From an uncultured Paracoccaceae bacterium (lineage in GTDB: Bacteria > Pseudomonadota > Alphaproteobacteria > Rhodobacterales > Rhodobacteraceae), in NCBI GenBank assembly GCA_947489705.1, contig CANLEQ010000021.1, positions 1 through 64,000 on the forward strand: a stretch of 64,000 nucleotides of DNA. The letters run 5' to 3'. The number at the start of each line of letters is the position of its first letter. Position 1 is the first letter of the stretch. A model generated the notes under the pieces. The model ran no database searches, had not been told where the DNA came from, and saw only the letters and a list, made by a program, of their open reading frames with translations. Made by a program: the position numbers and the translations under genes. Below are positions 9,701 through 18,648 of the stretch, one piece after another.

Positions 9701-10714
9701 AGATGGAATATCCTCCGCGTTCAGTCGACGGATGCGAAACCAACGCACCGTATGGCGCAAAGTGTTAGCGGCCTCCCACATCAAAGCGGATTTTCCAGCC
9801 CCAGATGGTCCAACGATCAACGCTGCCCGGCGTTGCTCAATACCTTCCACCAAAAACGACCTGCTTCGTGGGCGTTCGGCCACCAAACCCGCCGCGATGT
9901 GACCAGGTTCTACATCGACCCCGAGATAGAAGTTCGGCTCGTTGAGAGGTGTAAGGAAATCGACCGGTTCGCAGACGCCATCCCTGAGAGCGCGTTCGAT
10001 CACGTCAATGTCGATCGCGGTCAAGACATCGCGGATTGATGTTTCCGTGTCAGAGATCGAAAGGCCACGATAGTTGTTCGGTGCCAACCGGCCATTGGCG
10101 TCTGCCAAGGTGCCCACGCGGAATAGCAAATCGGCAAAGCACATCTGGGCTGCGATCGGGGCGCAGTTCAGCCGATCTACAATCAGCTTGATCGCCCATT
10201 CCTGCGGCGAGGTCGCGACGATGATTGATGTTTTTGGGAGAAGATCAGAGGCCGTACTGAACTCCGAAAGCCTGCTGCTGATCGGGCCATCGATTGAGCG
10301 GACTGCGGGATGGTCGTTGAGAGGCCGTAGGCCTGCCACCTCCCGCTCAACAACGAGTTCCAGTTGTTGCGGCCGCGGCGCAGAGCCAAGCGCCCGGTTC
10401 CACAGATCTTCTATGTGCCTGACTGTTTCGCCTTCCGTATACTCTCCGAGGTACTCACGTCGGCTCTTGACTTGGACAAAACTAGTTGCGTCGCCACGCA
10501 GCTCAATATCGTCGCCACCTTCCGGAATCATAATGGCGGGCGCTCGCTGACCAACCCATATTTCTACCGCTAACCAAGCGGAAACGGCATCCTGAAAACG
10601 AAAGCCCCGGCCTGCATTAGACCCAGCTCTGGATGCTGCTTTCTCCGATTTGGTCTGCGCCTCAGAGGCACCCAGCCTGCGTTTTCTCTTTGTTTTCGGA
10701 GCCAAATATACCAC
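6767..10714 (-). CDS. nuclease-like (DUF4297/Cap4-type) domain fused to a STAND-like P-loop NTPase
   Basis: About 1,315 residues. Near the N-terminus (about 37-85) the order GRGFRFQDA, PEGGDDIEL and FVQVKSRRE gives the spaced Q, E, DD and QxK residues of PD-(D/E)xK endonucleases of the DUF4297/Cap4 type. A Walker A motif (GPSGAGKS, about 302-309) and a Walker B-like LGFVMDDV (about 354-361) follow, then about 900 helical residues that could sense a trigger. The start is uncertain: an in-frame TGA lies just upstream and only TTG 10717 or GTG 10714 precede the conserved part. The next gene (HNH-NACHT) overlaps it by 14 bases, so they form one operon. Cleavage of nucleic acid in response to an invader is inferred from domain logic. 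Confidence 0.72.
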   Translation of the reverse strand: MVYLAPKTKRKRRLGASEAQTKSEKAASRAGSNAGRGFRFQDAVSAWLAVEIWVGQRAPAIMIPEGGDDIELRGDATSFVQVKSRREYLGEYTEGETVRHIEDLWNRALGSAPRPQQLELVVEREVAGLRPLNDHPAVRSIDGPISSRLSEFSTASDLLPKTSIIVATSPQEWAIKLIVDRLNCAPIAAQMCFADLLFRVGTLADANGRLAPNNYRGLSISDTETSIRDVLTAIDIDVIERALRDGVCEPVDFLTPLNEPNFYLGVDVEPGHIAAGLVAERPRSRSFLVEGIEQRRAALIVGPSGAGKSALMWEAANTLRHTVRWFRIRRLNAEDIPSLRQLIRTFRASEDSPLGFVMDDVGRNGPESWGALLKQAMSVPGVVLLGSVREEDVTLIAERARAAEIRADPDDELAERLWRELREVEKTDWVGWREPWKMSNGLLLEYVHILTRGQRMHELLADQVAARISDPKRSLELDILRSAARAGAANAEVDASRLAGALSVSEADLSRALQRLIQEHLVRSPAPGAVTGLHQLRSEELLQLTHKTTLPTLKTSFEQTIVSVPAADLEPLVADTLSARRLPVPAVLNGLITRVEGEQDARAFASALRGLGSGRVSSGVDEWLDTPEARALPRTQVGSAAMFGIAGIDLSSLSIIPEVQAAADRLSQIKGSPEDDPRRLLMERMSPSVLSGLIETADLASLDEILAALVGMPLPAAVRTSLMQAPEGLLNADLDLLESLMGTLSALDREIASDWVAEVGQEALFARVQAETAWAGPVTIEDADDEMIVRCDLWYVAGSVQKNPHDAVVSLCERILALCPPADIAVSNAITASGELAGVAQLPLATKRIPRENLPPPSIPQWNQRWGHLISRRVAAPSYSDYLARGVAILDALVPTLEKVFDAHFRGKDALGNLADKLNSINADTEELTPPAVSSLEASGAGRREANTAVTKFQNLLHSVSVNLVKRFAILPDQAGAYIAWLSDLIADVDIAIAEEPWHLVADGPPLILTRLKTLLETLRLIAGEAHERKQAPAVTWAARGKGARVGNSVWLVSLSAKAAGETRLAQRKAKIERRAEEAGIVAQFHVRINASGILPWPPADVLALLPVPNIADAVVALAEQAELVRSLVDSSIHLTIMPYIEDVAFPALAKSGYQTLLPDVEGAAFWAEQLGLPQAPSVIASMFGEVLSLASELGAMDQKRLGNETRPEEEIAARRSLEAAFKRKHEELTRRLSDFDQAMRSDVSELIEHLRTGDVDFAAEAQAAIGGASSNIAEAAEYVALLLMSSEIGDMSIDGQIIKRVHTTESEQIVDDQK

Positions 10715-10717
10715 CAA

Positions 10718-11082
10718 AATTCAGTGTTTTCTGTCTCGAAGTATACAGGTTTTTTCTTGCACGCACACTTCCCCCAGCCTGAGGCCAAGGTGAACATTGC
10801 CAAAGTAGCGAATGACAGGTTTGACGTGCCGCACCGCAGCTAAGGTCGAGCCAGGCGAACGGCGGCTGCGGGCCGATCGCAGTCCTGCTAACCGACGATA
10901 AGAGCGACCATCACGCCCCGCGTTCGCTGTCAGAATTGAGGAAATTGCAGCGCCACTGATCTGGATGCGGGGCGGCAGTCGCACCTCCGCTCGCCACCGT
11001 CTTGCACTCGCTCGATCCTCAATTTGAGGAAAAATAGTGACCGACGAGGAAGACTATCGTGGCAATCCACAAATTTGAGATC
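10718..11082. other. gene-free, AT-richer stretch between the defence-like operon and tRNA-Pro
   Basis: No frame here looks coding. It must carry the promoter of the operon reading leftward. A short palindrome CCTCAATTTGAGG lies at 11017-11029 and could be an operator. The right edge abuts the 3' CCA of the tRNA-Pro gene and probably marks the island boundary. Confidence 0.5.
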
Positions 11083-11159
11083 TGGTCGGGCAGAGAGGAT
11101 TCGAACCTCCGACCCCCTGCTCCCGAAGCAGGTGCGCTACCAGGCTGCGCCACTGCCCG
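11083..11159 (-). tRNA. tRNA-Pro (anticodon CGG)
   Basis: 77 nt on the minus strand. The acceptor CGGGCAG (5' end at 11159) pairs with CTGCCCG at 11093-11087; the anticodon arm is CCTGC-TTCGGGA-GCAGG with anticodon CGG; the T-loop is GTTCGAATC; ACCA is encoded at 11086-11083. The 3' end faces the accessory island, as expected when a tRNA gene serves as an attachment site. Confidence 0.95.
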
Positions 11160-11174
11160 ACCGTGGGATGTGCC

Positions 11175-12185
11175 CTATTGCTTTGGAGCGCGCTTGGCAA
11201 GGGCTTCGTAGCCCGGCGGCATGCGGTTTGCCTGCAGGCGCAGGATTGCGGGGATCCGCGGCACGGCGACGTTCTCCATCCGGGTGCTATAGGCGCCGAC
11301 GGGCGTGGTGTTGGAGGTTCCGCCGATGCTCTCGCGCACCACGATATAGAGGCCGGAGGCGATGATGATGCCGGCGCCGATCCAGGTGGGAAGGTCCGGC
11401 CGCTCCTGGAAGAAGAGCGCGCCGAAGATCGCGGCCCAGATGATCTGGGAATACTGCATCGGGGCGACCACCGCCGCCTCTCCCAGCCGATAGGCCGAGA
11501 TCATGATGAGGCCGGCGGTGAAGGCCAGCAACGCGACCAGTGCGACCATGCCCAGATGCACCGCCTCCATCGGCCGGTAGACTAGCGGCATCAGCGCGCC
11601 CGTCAGGACGAAGTTGGCCACCATCGGGTAGAGGAGCAGCACGACACCGCGCTCTTCGCGGCCGATCTTGCGCACGATGACGGAGGCGGTCGAACTGCCC
11701 ACGGCGGTGACGAGGGCCGCCGCATGCCCCAGGCTCAGCGCGTCGACGTTCCAGGGGCGCAGCACGACCAGGACGCCGACGAGCCCCGCGATCACCGCCC
11801 CCCAGCGGTGCAGACCGACCTTTTCGCCGAGGATCGGGATCGACAGGACCGTCACCAGCAGGGGCGACGCGAAGATCAGCGCGTAGACCTGCGCAAGCGG
11901 CAGGTTCGAGAAGGCGTAGAACGCGCCCATCAGCGCCGAGACCCCGGCGATCGTCCTGAGCGCGATCCACCACGGATGGACCGGGCGCAGCGTGCCGGAG
12001 CGCGGGTCGCGCATCAGCATGACGGTGGCCAGCGGAAACCCCAGCAGGACGCTGAAGAAGATGATCTGGAACGACGAATAGGTCTCGCCCAACGCCTTCA
12101 CCAGGACGTCGTGCGACGCGAAGAGGGCGAAGGCCAGCAAGGCGAGGCCGGGACCGATCAGCGCGGGAGGAAGACGTTGGGGCAT
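11175..12185 (-). CDS. EamA/DMT-family transporter
   Basis: 336 residues with about ten hydrophobic helices in two repeated halves, as in drug/metabolite exporters (RhaT/EamA). The first half begins [20 protein letters not shown] and includes an EamA-like end-of-helix [12 protein letters not shown]-type segment. The second half contains [20 protein letters not shown], typical of the repeat. The C-terminal 40 residues are a polar tail. Substrate cannot be told from sequence. It ends 15 bases from the tRNA-Pro gene and is divergent from the DUF421 gene. Confidence 0.88.
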   Translation of the reverse strand: MPQRLPPALIGPGLALLAFALFASHDVLVKALGETYSSFQIIFFSVLLGFPLATVMLMRDPRSGTLRPVHPWWIALRTIAGVSALMGAFYAFSNLPLAQVYALIFASPLLVTVLSIPILGEKVGLHRWGAVIAGLVGVLVVLRPWNVDALSLGHAAALVTAVGSSTASVIVRKIGREERGVVLLLYPMVANFVLTGALMPLVYRPMEAVHLGMVALVALLAFTAGLIMISAYRLGEAAVVAPMQYSQIIWAAIFGALFFQERPDLPTWIGAGIIIASGLYIVVRESIGGTSNTTPVGAYSTRMENVAVPRIPAILRLQANRMPPGYEALAKRAPKQ

Positions 12186-12271
12186 GCGGGAACCGTGAAC
12201 GCCTGTCGATTGCGCTCGTCAAGGGGGAACTGAGACCTTAGGGACAAGCTGTGGTGAAAAGGGGGCGGGGG

Positions 12272-12763
12272 ATGGACTTCATCGATACCGTGTTGCGCGC
12301 ATTCGCCATCGTCGCGGTGATCGTGGTGATGGTAAGGCTCAACGGGCTGCGCAGTTTCTCGAAGATGTCGGGGTTCGATTTCGGGATCACCGTCGCCAAG
12401 GGCTCGGTCCTGGCGAGCGCCGCGATGGCGCCCGACTGGGAAGCCTTTGTCGAGATCGCGGTCGCGCTGGTGGCCCTCTTCGTCGTCCAGGGGACGGTCT
12501 CACGGCTGAGGGCCCATATCGCGCCGTTCAAGTCCGCCATCGACAACACGCCCCTCATGCTCATGCGGGACGGCGAGATCTTCGGCGGCAATCTCAAGCG
12601 CGGCAATATCAGCCACGACGACCTCATGGCCAAGCTGCGCGAGGCGAATGTCCTCCGCCTGAGCGAGGTGCGCGCTGTCATCCTCGAGGAAACCGGCGAC
12701 GTGAGCGTCCTGCACGGTGAGGCGAGCGTCGACGACGCGCTTCTCGACGGGGTCCGGCGCTAG
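12272..12763 (+). CDS. DUF421 (YetF-like) membrane protein
   Basis: 163 residues from ATG 12272; a GTG at 12251 is in frame, but the purine-rich AGGGGGCGGGGG just before 12272 fits a ribosome-binding site there. Three hydrophobic segments (about 5-90) are followed by a soluble domain ([20 protein letters not shown]) characteristic of DUF421 proteins. Members are of unknown function, often linked to envelope or stress phenotypes. Its last four bases overlap the end of leuB on the other strand. Confidence 0.82.
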   Translation: MDFIDTVLRAFAIVAVIVVMVRLNGLRSFSKMSGFDFGITVAKGSVLASAAMAPDWEAFVEIAVALVALFVVQGTVSRLRAHIAPFKSAIDNTPLMLMRDGEIFGGNLKRGNISHDDLMAKLREANVLRLSEVRAVILEETGDVSVLHGEASVDDALLDGVRR

Positions 12764-13854
12764 CCGAGCGCGGCGATGATGGCGTCGCCCATCTCGGCGG
12801 TCGTGACCGGTTCCTTGCCCTCGTCTCCCAGAAGGTCGGCGGTGCGCAGTCCCTGCGCCAGCACGGCCTCGACGGCGCCCTCGAGCGCCAGGGCGTCCTC
12901 GCCGCGATCGAACGAATAGCGCAGGGCCATGGCGAAGCTGAGGATGCAGGCGATCGGGTTTGCCTTGCCCTGACCGGCGATGTCCGGCGCGGAGCCGTGC
13001 ACCGGCTCGTAGAGCGCCTTGGGCCGGCCGTTTGCCATCGGCGCGCCCAGCGAGGCGGAGGGCAGCATCCCGAGGCTGCCGGTCAGCATCGCGGCCGCAT
13101 CCGACAGCATGTCGCCGAAGAGGTTGTCGGTGACGATCACGTCGAACTGCTTGGGCTTGCGGACGAGCTGCATGGCCCCGTTGTCGGCCAGCATGTGCGT
13201 CAGCTCGACCTCGGGGTAATCCTTGGCGACCTCGGTCACGACCTCGCGCCAGAGGACGCCCGATTCCATCACGTTGGATTTCTCCATCGAGCAGAGGCGC
13301 TTGTTCCGGCGCATGGCCAGCTCGAACGCGCTGCGGGCGACGCGGTCGATCTCGCTTTCGGTATAGCGCTGGGTGTTGATACCGACGCGTTCGTTGCCTT
13401 CCTCGAAGATCCCGCGCGGCTCGCCGAAATAGACGCCGCCGGTCAGTTCGCGCACGATGACGATGTCGAGACCGGTGACGACCTCGCGCTTGAGCGACGA
13501 GAAATCGGCCAGCGCGTCGAAGCACTGGGCGGGGCGCAGGTTGGCGAAGAGGTCCATCTCCTTGCGCAGGCGCAAAAGCCCGCGCTCGGGCTTCACCGAG
13601 AAATCGAGCTTGTCGTATTTCGGCCCGCCGACGGCGCCGAGCAGGACGGCATCGACCCTCTGCGCCTCGGCCATGGTCTCGTCCGTGAGCGGCGTGCCGT
13701 GGGTGTCGTAGGCGATCCCGCCGACCAGATCCTCGACCACGTCGAAGCTCACGCCGCGATTGGCGTCGAACCATGCGATGACCTTGCGGACCTCGGCCAT
13801 GACCTCAGGGCCGATGCCGTCTCCGGGCAGGATCAGAAGGGATGGGTTTGCCAT
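12760..13854 (-). CDS. leuB: 3-isopropylmalate dehydrogenase
   Basis: 364 residues, the usual length. It oxidises and decarboxylates (2R,3S)-3-isopropylmalate to 4-methyl-2-oxopentanoate with NAD+, the third step of leucine synthesis. The start [18 protein letters not shown] carries the family N-terminal motif. Later visible are the substrate-binding arginines ([29 protein letters not shown]) and the metal/NAD region ([35 protein letters not shown]). The longer upstream reading of the same frame is an artefact across the neighbouring gene. Lies with leuD and leuC on the same strand, separated by inserted genes. Confidence 0.97.
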   Translation of the reverse strand: MANPSLLILPGDGIGPEVMAEVRKVIAWFDANRGVSFDVVEDLVGGIAYDTHGTPLTDETMAEAQRVDAVLLGAVGGPKYDKLDFSVKPERGLLRLRKEMDLFANLRPAQCFDALADFSSLKREVVTGLDIVIVRELTGGVYFGEPRGIFEEGNERVGINTQRYTESEIDRVARSAFELAMRRNKRLCSMEKSNVMESGVLWREVVTEVAKDYPEVELTHMLADNGAMQLVRKPKQFDVIVTDNLFGDMLSDAAAMLTGSLGMLPSASLGAPMANGRPKALYEPVHGSAPDIAGQGKANPIACILSFAMALRYSFDRGEDALALEGAVEAVLAQGLRTADLLGDEGKEPVTTAEMGDAIIAALG

Positions 13855-13937
13855 GACGGCCTCCGTCGGATTGCGTTGCCGGCGGGGGTATAGCGGGGGG
13901 CGTGTTGCGTCAAGTTGACCGCGTCGGCGGGCCGCGT

Positions 13938-15089
13938 TCAGTCGGGCAGCGTGATGTCGACCCAGACCATCCGGTGGGAGGGCCAGGTCTCGTCTGGCGC
14001 GAAATCGGCCTCGGGCTCCGGCCAGAACACGCCCGACGCCCGCACCGCGATGTCCGACGACGGCAGAACGTAGCTGACGCGCAGGTTTCCGGGGCCATCG
14101 AAATCGGCGGTGTCGAGGGCGGGATCGCCGCGATGGCCGGGATCCGCCGCCGCGGAGCCGCCGGGGCTGCGCGGCTCGGGATCCTGCACGCGCGGATCGG
14201 CGAGCAGCGTGTCGAGCGCGTCGCGGATGCCGTCGCCATCCTCGGGATCGAGATTGGCATTGCCGAGGATCACGAAGGGCGCGTCCGGCACCGGGCCGAG
14301 CGCGCCGTCGAGCAGCCGCGACCAGATCGCCGTCTCGTCGTGGTTGCGCCGCCCGTTGAGATCTTCGGGCCCGTCGAAGATCGGCGGCGTCGCGCTCCAG
14401 GTCAGAAGGCTGAGCGTCGCGTCTTCCACCCTCACCGGCACGACCCAGTGTGCGACCGACGACAGGCGCCGCGCGGCGTGTGCCTGCGGCGTCGGAAAGG
14501 GCGGGTCGGGCGCGATCTGCCCCGGCAGATCGACCCAGAGCAGGTCCGACAGATCCCGGATCTCCCCGGTTTCGATCGGAAAGCGCGACAGGACGGCCAT
14601 GCCCCCGTCGCCGCTGAAATTGCCGTAGCCCTGCGCGTCGCGCGGACCGCGCAGCAATCCGTCGCCATCCATGTCGAGATCGGTCAGCATGCCGGAATTT
14701 GGGCGTGCCGCGAAGAGATGCGCGTACTCCGGACCGCCCCCCGCCGCGATCGCCTCGGCGAGGCTGCCGATACCGGCCCCGCCCGCATCCCAGTCCACAT
14801 CCTGCAGGACCAAGATGTCGGGGGCCACCGTCGCGATCGTGCGGATCACGACCGCGCTCTCGGGTGTCCCTTCGATGATGTCGCGCAGCATCAGACCCGG
14901 CCCGCGTGCCGACAGGTCGGTATGGTAGGTCGCCACCCGCAGATCCCGGGCCTCGGCCGCGCAAAGACCCAAGGCGGATGCGACGACGGCGGCCCATGCG
15001 CGCTGTCGTCGTCGACCCCGCAATCCGGATCGCCGCGGCCCGAATGTTTCGCGCGCGAAACATTTCGGCCCGCCGTGCCCGGTTTCCAT
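13938..15089 (-). CDS. exported endonuclease/exonuclease/phosphatase-fold protein
   Basis: 383 residues from ATG 15089. A basic N-terminus and a hydrophobic run ([17 protein letters not shown], about 32-48) look like a signal peptide. The mature part shows the EEP fold landmarks: [11 protein letters not shown] near its start, [11 protein letters not shown] (metal-binding Gln/Glu-Asp region), [11 protein letters not shown] (the D/N-x-N motif) and a C-terminal [13 protein letters not shown] (the SDH-like end). Members hydrolyse phosphodiesters or phosphomonoesters; substrate unknown. It sits between leuD and leuB, 17 bases after leuD, so it may be read with the leu genes although it has no obvious role in leucine synthesis. 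Confidence 0.8.
   Translation of the reverse strand: METGHGGPKCFARETFGPRRSGLRGRRRQRAWAAVVASALGLCAAEARDLRVATYHTDLSARGPGLMLRDIIEGTPESAVVIRTIATVAPDILVLQDVDWDAGGAGIGSLAEAIAAGGGPEYAHLFAARPNSGMLTDLDMDGDGLLRGPRDAQGYGNFSGDGGMAVLSRFPIETGEIRDLSDLLWVDLPGQIAPDPPFPTPQAHAARRLSSVAHWVVPVRVEDATLSLLTWSATPPIFDGPEDLNGRRNHDETAIWSRLLDGALGPVPDAPFVILGNANLDPEDGDGIRDALDTLLADPRVQDPEPRSPGGSAAADPGHRGDPALDTADFDGPGNLRVSYVLPSSDIAVRASGVFWPEPEADFAPDETWPSHRMVWVDITLPD
15045..15062. repeat. 18-bp perfect palindrome
   Basis: TGTTTCGCGCGCGAAACA reads the same on both strands. It lies in the first codons of the EEP gene, about 45 bases after leuD ends. It resembles a ParB site (TGTTTCACGTGAAACA) but with two extra central bases. 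Confidence 0.5.
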
Positions 15090-15106
15090 GCTGCCGCCGG
15101 AGCGGG

Positions 15107-15712
15107 TCAGACCCAGGGACGCGCCTGGCTGGCGCTCGCCTCGAAACTGTCGATGGCCGAAGCCTTCTCGAGCGTCAGACCGATATCGTCGAGCCCTTCC
15201 AGAAGGCAGTGCTTGCGGAAGGAATCGACCTCGAAGGCGACGGTCTCGCCGTCCGACATGGTGATCGTCTGGTTCTCCAGGTCGATTTCCATCCGCGCAT
15301 TCGCGCCCTTCTCGGCATCGTCCATCAGCCGGTCGACCTGCTCCTGCGGCAAGGCGATGGGCAGGATGCCGTTCTTGAAGCAATTGTTGAAGAAGATGTC
15401 GGCGAAACCCGGAGCGATGACGCAACGGATACCGAAATCCTTGATCGCCCAGGGGGCATGCTCCCGCGACGAGCCGCAGCCGAAATTGTCGCCGGTGACC
15501 AGGATCTCGGCGTCGCGATAGGCGGGCTTGTTGAGTACGAAATTCTCGTTCTCGGTCCCGTCGTCGTTATAGCGCATCTCGTCGAAGAGGTTCACACCGA
15601 GACCCGAGCGCTTGATCGTCTTCAGGAACTGCTTGGGAATGATCATGTCGGTGTCGATGTTGATCAACGGCAACGGCGCGGCGACACCCGTCAGTTTTTC
15701 AAACTTTTCCAT
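15107..15712 (-). CDS. leuD: 3-isopropylmalate dehydratase small subunit
   Basis: 201 residues, typical length. With LeuC it isomerises 2-isopropylmalate to 3-isopropylmalate. The N-terminus ([17 protein letters not shown]) and the swivelling-domain signature [17 protein letters not shown] are clear, as is [17 protein letters not shown]. leuC lies upstream but separated by a vWA-protein gene, so the two subunits may not share one simple transcript; an AT-rich 240-base gap before leuD could hold its own promoter. Confidence 0.97.
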   Translation of the reverse strand: MEKFEKLTGVAAPLPLINIDTDMIIPKQFLKTIKRSGLGVNLFDEMRYNDDGTENENFVLNKPAYRDAEILVTGDNFGCGSSREHAPWAIKDFGIRCVIAPGFADIFFNNCFKNGILPIALPQEQVDRLMDDAEKGANARMEIDLENQTITMSDGETVAFEVDSFRKHCLLEGLDDIGLTLEKASAIDSFEASASQARPWV

Positions 15713-15952
15713 CAGTCGGCTCCCTGAGTCTTCGATTCCACGAAGACCTACACCGGGCTAGCCCGAGAGGTACAGACCGAGTTCCTTATCCTACCATATG
15801 ACAGCAAGAAAGTAGGATGCCTACCTCGACTCGTATCGATAAGATGGGTGCTCTATCGGCCTCGCGGGAGCCTTTCCCGCGAACCACGGGCCATCGGGCG
15901 ATAAGGGCCGTCCATGCGATGGCCGGCCCTTCCGCAGTCGGCCTCGTGTACC
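15713..15952. other. intergenic region upstream of leuD with inverted repeats
   Basis: No coding frame. ATCCTAC (15788-15794) and GTAGGAT (15812-15818) form an inverted repeat with a 17-base loop. A stronger hairpin lies at 15903-15931. The region probably holds the leuD promoter and the end of the vWA transcript. Confidence 0.4.
15903..15931 (-). terminator. hairpin terminator after the vWA gene
   Basis: AAGGGCCGTCCAT and ATGGCCGGCCCTT pair (one mismatch) around a 3-base loop, 22 bases past the stop of the vWA gene. Only a weak T-rich tail (CTTATC) follows on the minus strand. Confidence 0.5.
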
Positions 15953-16783
15953 TTAGGCGGCTCGCCGGCGACGCCGGCTAATAGCGTTTATCCCACCGAT
16001 ACCGGCGAGCAACAGCCAACCTGCAGCCGGAAGCGGAACGACTCCCATATCCGATCCGCCGGTCTCCGTACCGACCGTGGTAAGCTCACCCAACTTCGAG
16101 GATGCGAAATTCGACAGGAAAACGCTTGAATCCGAGCCCGGTCCGGTGAAATCGGCGATGTCGAAGAGTGCCTGATACTCACCGGCCGTGCCGCGCGGCG
16201 CCGAGGCAGGCTCGAATGACGCAAACAAGCTGGACGTCGTGATGATGTTGTTGAGGTAGCCCACATCGTCGAGCTTCGCTCCCAGAGCCGCATAGCCGGT
16301 GCCGAAGCTATTAGAGTAGATGGACGCATCATCCGCATTCTCATCGGTGATCAGGATCACGGATTTCACGGTGTCATTGCGCCAGGCAAGCTGCGTGAAG
16401 AGTTCACCGCCGGGCAGGACCGCATCTACCGCGCTGAGCGCGTCCTCGGTGCCGCCGAAGACTCCTACGGCGGCGAAGGCCGTCGAGAGATTGGCGGCGT
16501 CGCTGTCGAGTGATTGCTGTAGTGTCAGGCCGGTCGTACTGGCACCGTTCCTGGCCGCTTCGTAGGTGACCAGCCCCGCAGAAACCGAAGAGACTTCCGA
16601 CGAACTCAATAGCCCGTTGAAAAGAACATCGATGTCAGACGCGAGCGTGGCGAATTCGTTCGCCATGGATCCGCTTTGGTCGATCACGAAAACCAGATCG
16701 ACATCCACTGTATCGGCCGTGGCGGCAATCGGCGCAGACACTGCAAACAAACTTGCAGCAAATAGCTTTCTAACTAAATGCAT
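15953..16783 (-). CDS. secreted von Willebrand A domain protein with VPLPA-CTERM sorting tail
   Basis: 276 residues from ATG 16783, preceded by GGAG. A signal peptide (MHLVRKLFAASLFAVSAPIA, cleavage near ATA-DT) leads into a vWA domain beginning VDVDLVFVIDQSGSMANEFA; DQSGS is the D-x-S-x-S of a metal-ion-dependent adhesion site, and ILITDENADD is its distal acidic part. The C-terminus VVPLPAAGWLLLAGIGG plus RRRRR is a VPLPA-CTERM sorting signal, recognised by an exosortase and lost on processing. The AT-rich surroundings and the position between leuC and leuD suggest later insertion. The exosortase at 57001 is of another (VPEID) class, so its own sorting enzyme is probably elsewhere. Confidence 0.85.
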   Translation of the reverse strand: MHLVRKLFAASLFAVSAPIAATADTVDVDLVFVIDQSGSMANEFATLASDIDVLFNGLLSSSEVSSVSAGLVTYEAARNGASTTGLTLQQSLDSDAANLSTAFAAVGVFGGTEDALSAVDAVLPGGELFTQLAWRNDTVKSVILITDENADDASIYSNSFGTGYAALGAKLDDVGYLNNIITTSSLFASFEPASAPRGTAGEYQALFDIADFTGPGSDSSVFLSNFASSKLGELTTVGTETGGSDMGVVPLPAAGWLLLAGIGGINAISRRRRRAA

Positions 16784-16965
16784 AATTTTCTCCGAGTTGT
16801 GTAGTGGCGGTTCAAAAAAGTGAATCGCCCGAATAAAGAATGCATAAAATATGGTTAACGGCAAAGAACCGAGATCCGAGTTATCAAGGATCCCGGCGTT
16901 TTTCAACTTTAGCGATACGTGCGCGATGACAACTGCCGATAAAAACGCCGTCGGCAGACCTGTCG

Positions 16966-18384
16966 TCAGATTACGGGTTCAACCATCAACTCGCGCACAT
17001 CGGTGAGGCGGCCGGTCACCGCCGCCGCCGCCGCCATGGCGGGTGACATGAGGTGGGTGCGCCCGCCGCGTCCCTGGCGGCCTTCGAAATTGCGGTTCGA
17101 CGTGGCCGCGCAGCGTTCGCCGGGGGCGAGCTGGTCGGGGTTCATGGCAAGGCACATGGAACAGCCCGCCATGCGCCATTCGAAGCCCGCATCGATGAAG
17201 ATCTGCGCAAGACCCTCTTCCTCGGCCTGGGCCCGCACGAGCCCGGATCCCGGCACCACCATGGCGCGCAGGCCGTCCTTGACCCGCTTGCCCTCGAGGA
17301 TCGCGGCCGCGGCGCGCAGATCCTCGATCCGGCCGTTGGTGCATGACCCGATGAAGACGGTGTCGATCGGCACGTCGCGCAGTTTCGTGCCGGCTTTGAG
17401 GCCCATATATTCCAGCGCACGCTTGACCGCCGCGACCTTGCCGCCCGAAAAGCTCGAGGGATCCGGCACTTCGGCGGTGATGGGCAGCGCATCCTCGGGG
17501 GAGGTGCCCCAGGTCACGACCGGGGCGATATCCTCGCCCTTGATGGTGACGACCTTGTCCCAATGGGCGTCGTCGTCGGATTTCAGCGTCTTCCACCAGT
17601 CGAGCGCGGCTTCCCATTGCGCGCCCTTGGGTGCGTGGGGGCGGCCCTTCACGTATTGATACGTCGTCTCGTCCGGCGCGATCAGGCCCGCGCGCGCGCC
17701 GCCCTCGATCGCCATGTTGCAGACCGTCATGCGGCCTTCCATGCTGAGCGCGCGGATCGCCTCGCCGCAATACTCGATAACGTAGCCGGTGCCGCCCGCC
17801 GTGCCGGTGCGCGCGATGACCGACAGGGTGATGTCCTTGGCGGTGACGCCCGGGGAGAGCCGGCCGGTGATCTCCACCTTCATGTTCTTCGATTTCTGCT
17901 GGATCAGCGTCTGGGTCGCCAGCACATGCTCGACCTCCGACGTGCCGATGCCGTGCGCGAGTGCCCCGAACGCGCCGTGCGTCGCGGTGTGGCTGTCGCC
18001 GCAGACGACCGTCATGCCGGGCAGGGTCCAGCCCTGTTCGGGGCCGATGATATGCACGATGCCCTGGCGCACGTCGCTGACCGGGTAATAGTGGATCCCG
18101 GTCTCGCGCGCATTGGTGTCGAGCGCCTCCACCTGGATGCGGCTCTCCTCGTTCTCGATCCCCTTGGCGCGATCGATCGTGGTGGGGACGTTGTGGTCGG
18201 GCACCGCGATGGTCTTGTCGGGCGCGCGGACCGAGCGTCCGGCCATGCGCAGGCCCTCGAAGGCCTGCGGGCTCGTCACCTCGTGGACCAGATGGCGGTC
18301 GATATAGAGCAGGCAGGTGCCGTCATCGGCTTCGTGGACCAGATGGGCATCCCAGATCTTGTCGTAGAGCGTCTTGGGGGACAT
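16966..18384 (-). CDS. leuC: 3-isopropylmalate dehydratase large subunit
   Basis: 472 residues, full length. It is the [4Fe-4S] aconitase-type subunit that, with LeuD, interconverts 2- and 3-isopropylmalate. Visible signatures: [21 protein letters not shown], the first cluster cysteine in [14 protein letters not shown], and the other two in [20 protein letters not shown]. The start [16 protein letters not shown] matches the family. It is separated from leuD by the vWA gene and is divergent from the mscS gene, with about 190-260 bases between them for promoters. Confidence 0.97.
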   Translation of the reverse strand: MSPKTLYDKIWDAHLVHEADDGTCLLYIDRHLVHEVTSPQAFEGLRMAGRSVRAPDKTIAVPDHNVPTTIDRAKGIENEESRIQVEALDTNARETGIHYYPVSDVRQGIVHIIGPEQGWTLPGMTVVCGDSHTATHGAFGALAHGIGTSEVEHVLATQTLIQQKSKNMKVEITGRLSPGVTAKDITLSVIARTGTAGGTGYVIEYCGEAIRALSMEGRMTVCNMAIEGGARAGLIAPDETTYQYVKGRPHAPKGAQWEAALDWWKTLKSDDDAHWDKVVTIKGEDIAPVVTWGTSPEDALPITAEVPDPSSFSGGKVAAVKRALEYMGLKAGTKLRDVPIDTVFIGSCTNGRIEDLRAAAAILEGKRVKDGLRAMVVPGSGLVRAQAEEEGLAQIFIDAGFEWRMAGCSMCLAMNPDQLAPGERCAATSNRNFEGRQGRGGRTHLMSPAMAAAAAVTGRLTDVRELMVEPVI

Positions 18385-18648
18385 GTCGTCCTCTCCTTGG
18401 CTGTATGTCTCGGCTACATGGATCGGCGGAAGGCGCGCGATCTATAGGCGCGCAAGTACGCTGCGCCGCGCACCGAAGAAACGCTCGCGAAGCCGTGCGT
18501 GGTCGCAGATATCGAAGACTCGGCTCATGGCGCATCATCTTATCCAACCCATTGGCGGGAATAAAGTCCCGCGATCGTGACGCAGGCGATCGGGGCGCGG
18601 ATCAACGCAGACTTGTCCGCGAGATCGGGCGGCGGCATTCTCGCCCGC

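Noticed and set aside
10570-10803. 77-residue frame at the 5' end of the nuclease-STAND gene as its real N-terminus
   Set aside because: It is in another frame and reads Arg-rich nonsense past 10700; the conserved nuclease part begins only after 10640 in the main frame.
1-11082. Second copy of the tRNA-Pro 3' end as left attachment site
   Set aside because: I looked for the T-loop/acceptor sequence (GATTCGAACCTCC region) elsewhere in the island and did not find it; the left boundary is probably outside the window.
15045-15062. Palindrome as a true parS site
   Set aside because: It has two extra central bases compared with the 16-bp parS core and I see no parAB genes; kept only as a palindrome.
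13902-15521. 539-residue open frame on the plus strand
   Set aside because: Antisense to the EEP gene and leuD; no motif.
18395-18420. TGT...ACA near the leuC/mscS gap as a PpsR site
   Set aside because: Spacing is 11 rather than 12 and the place has no link to pigment genes.
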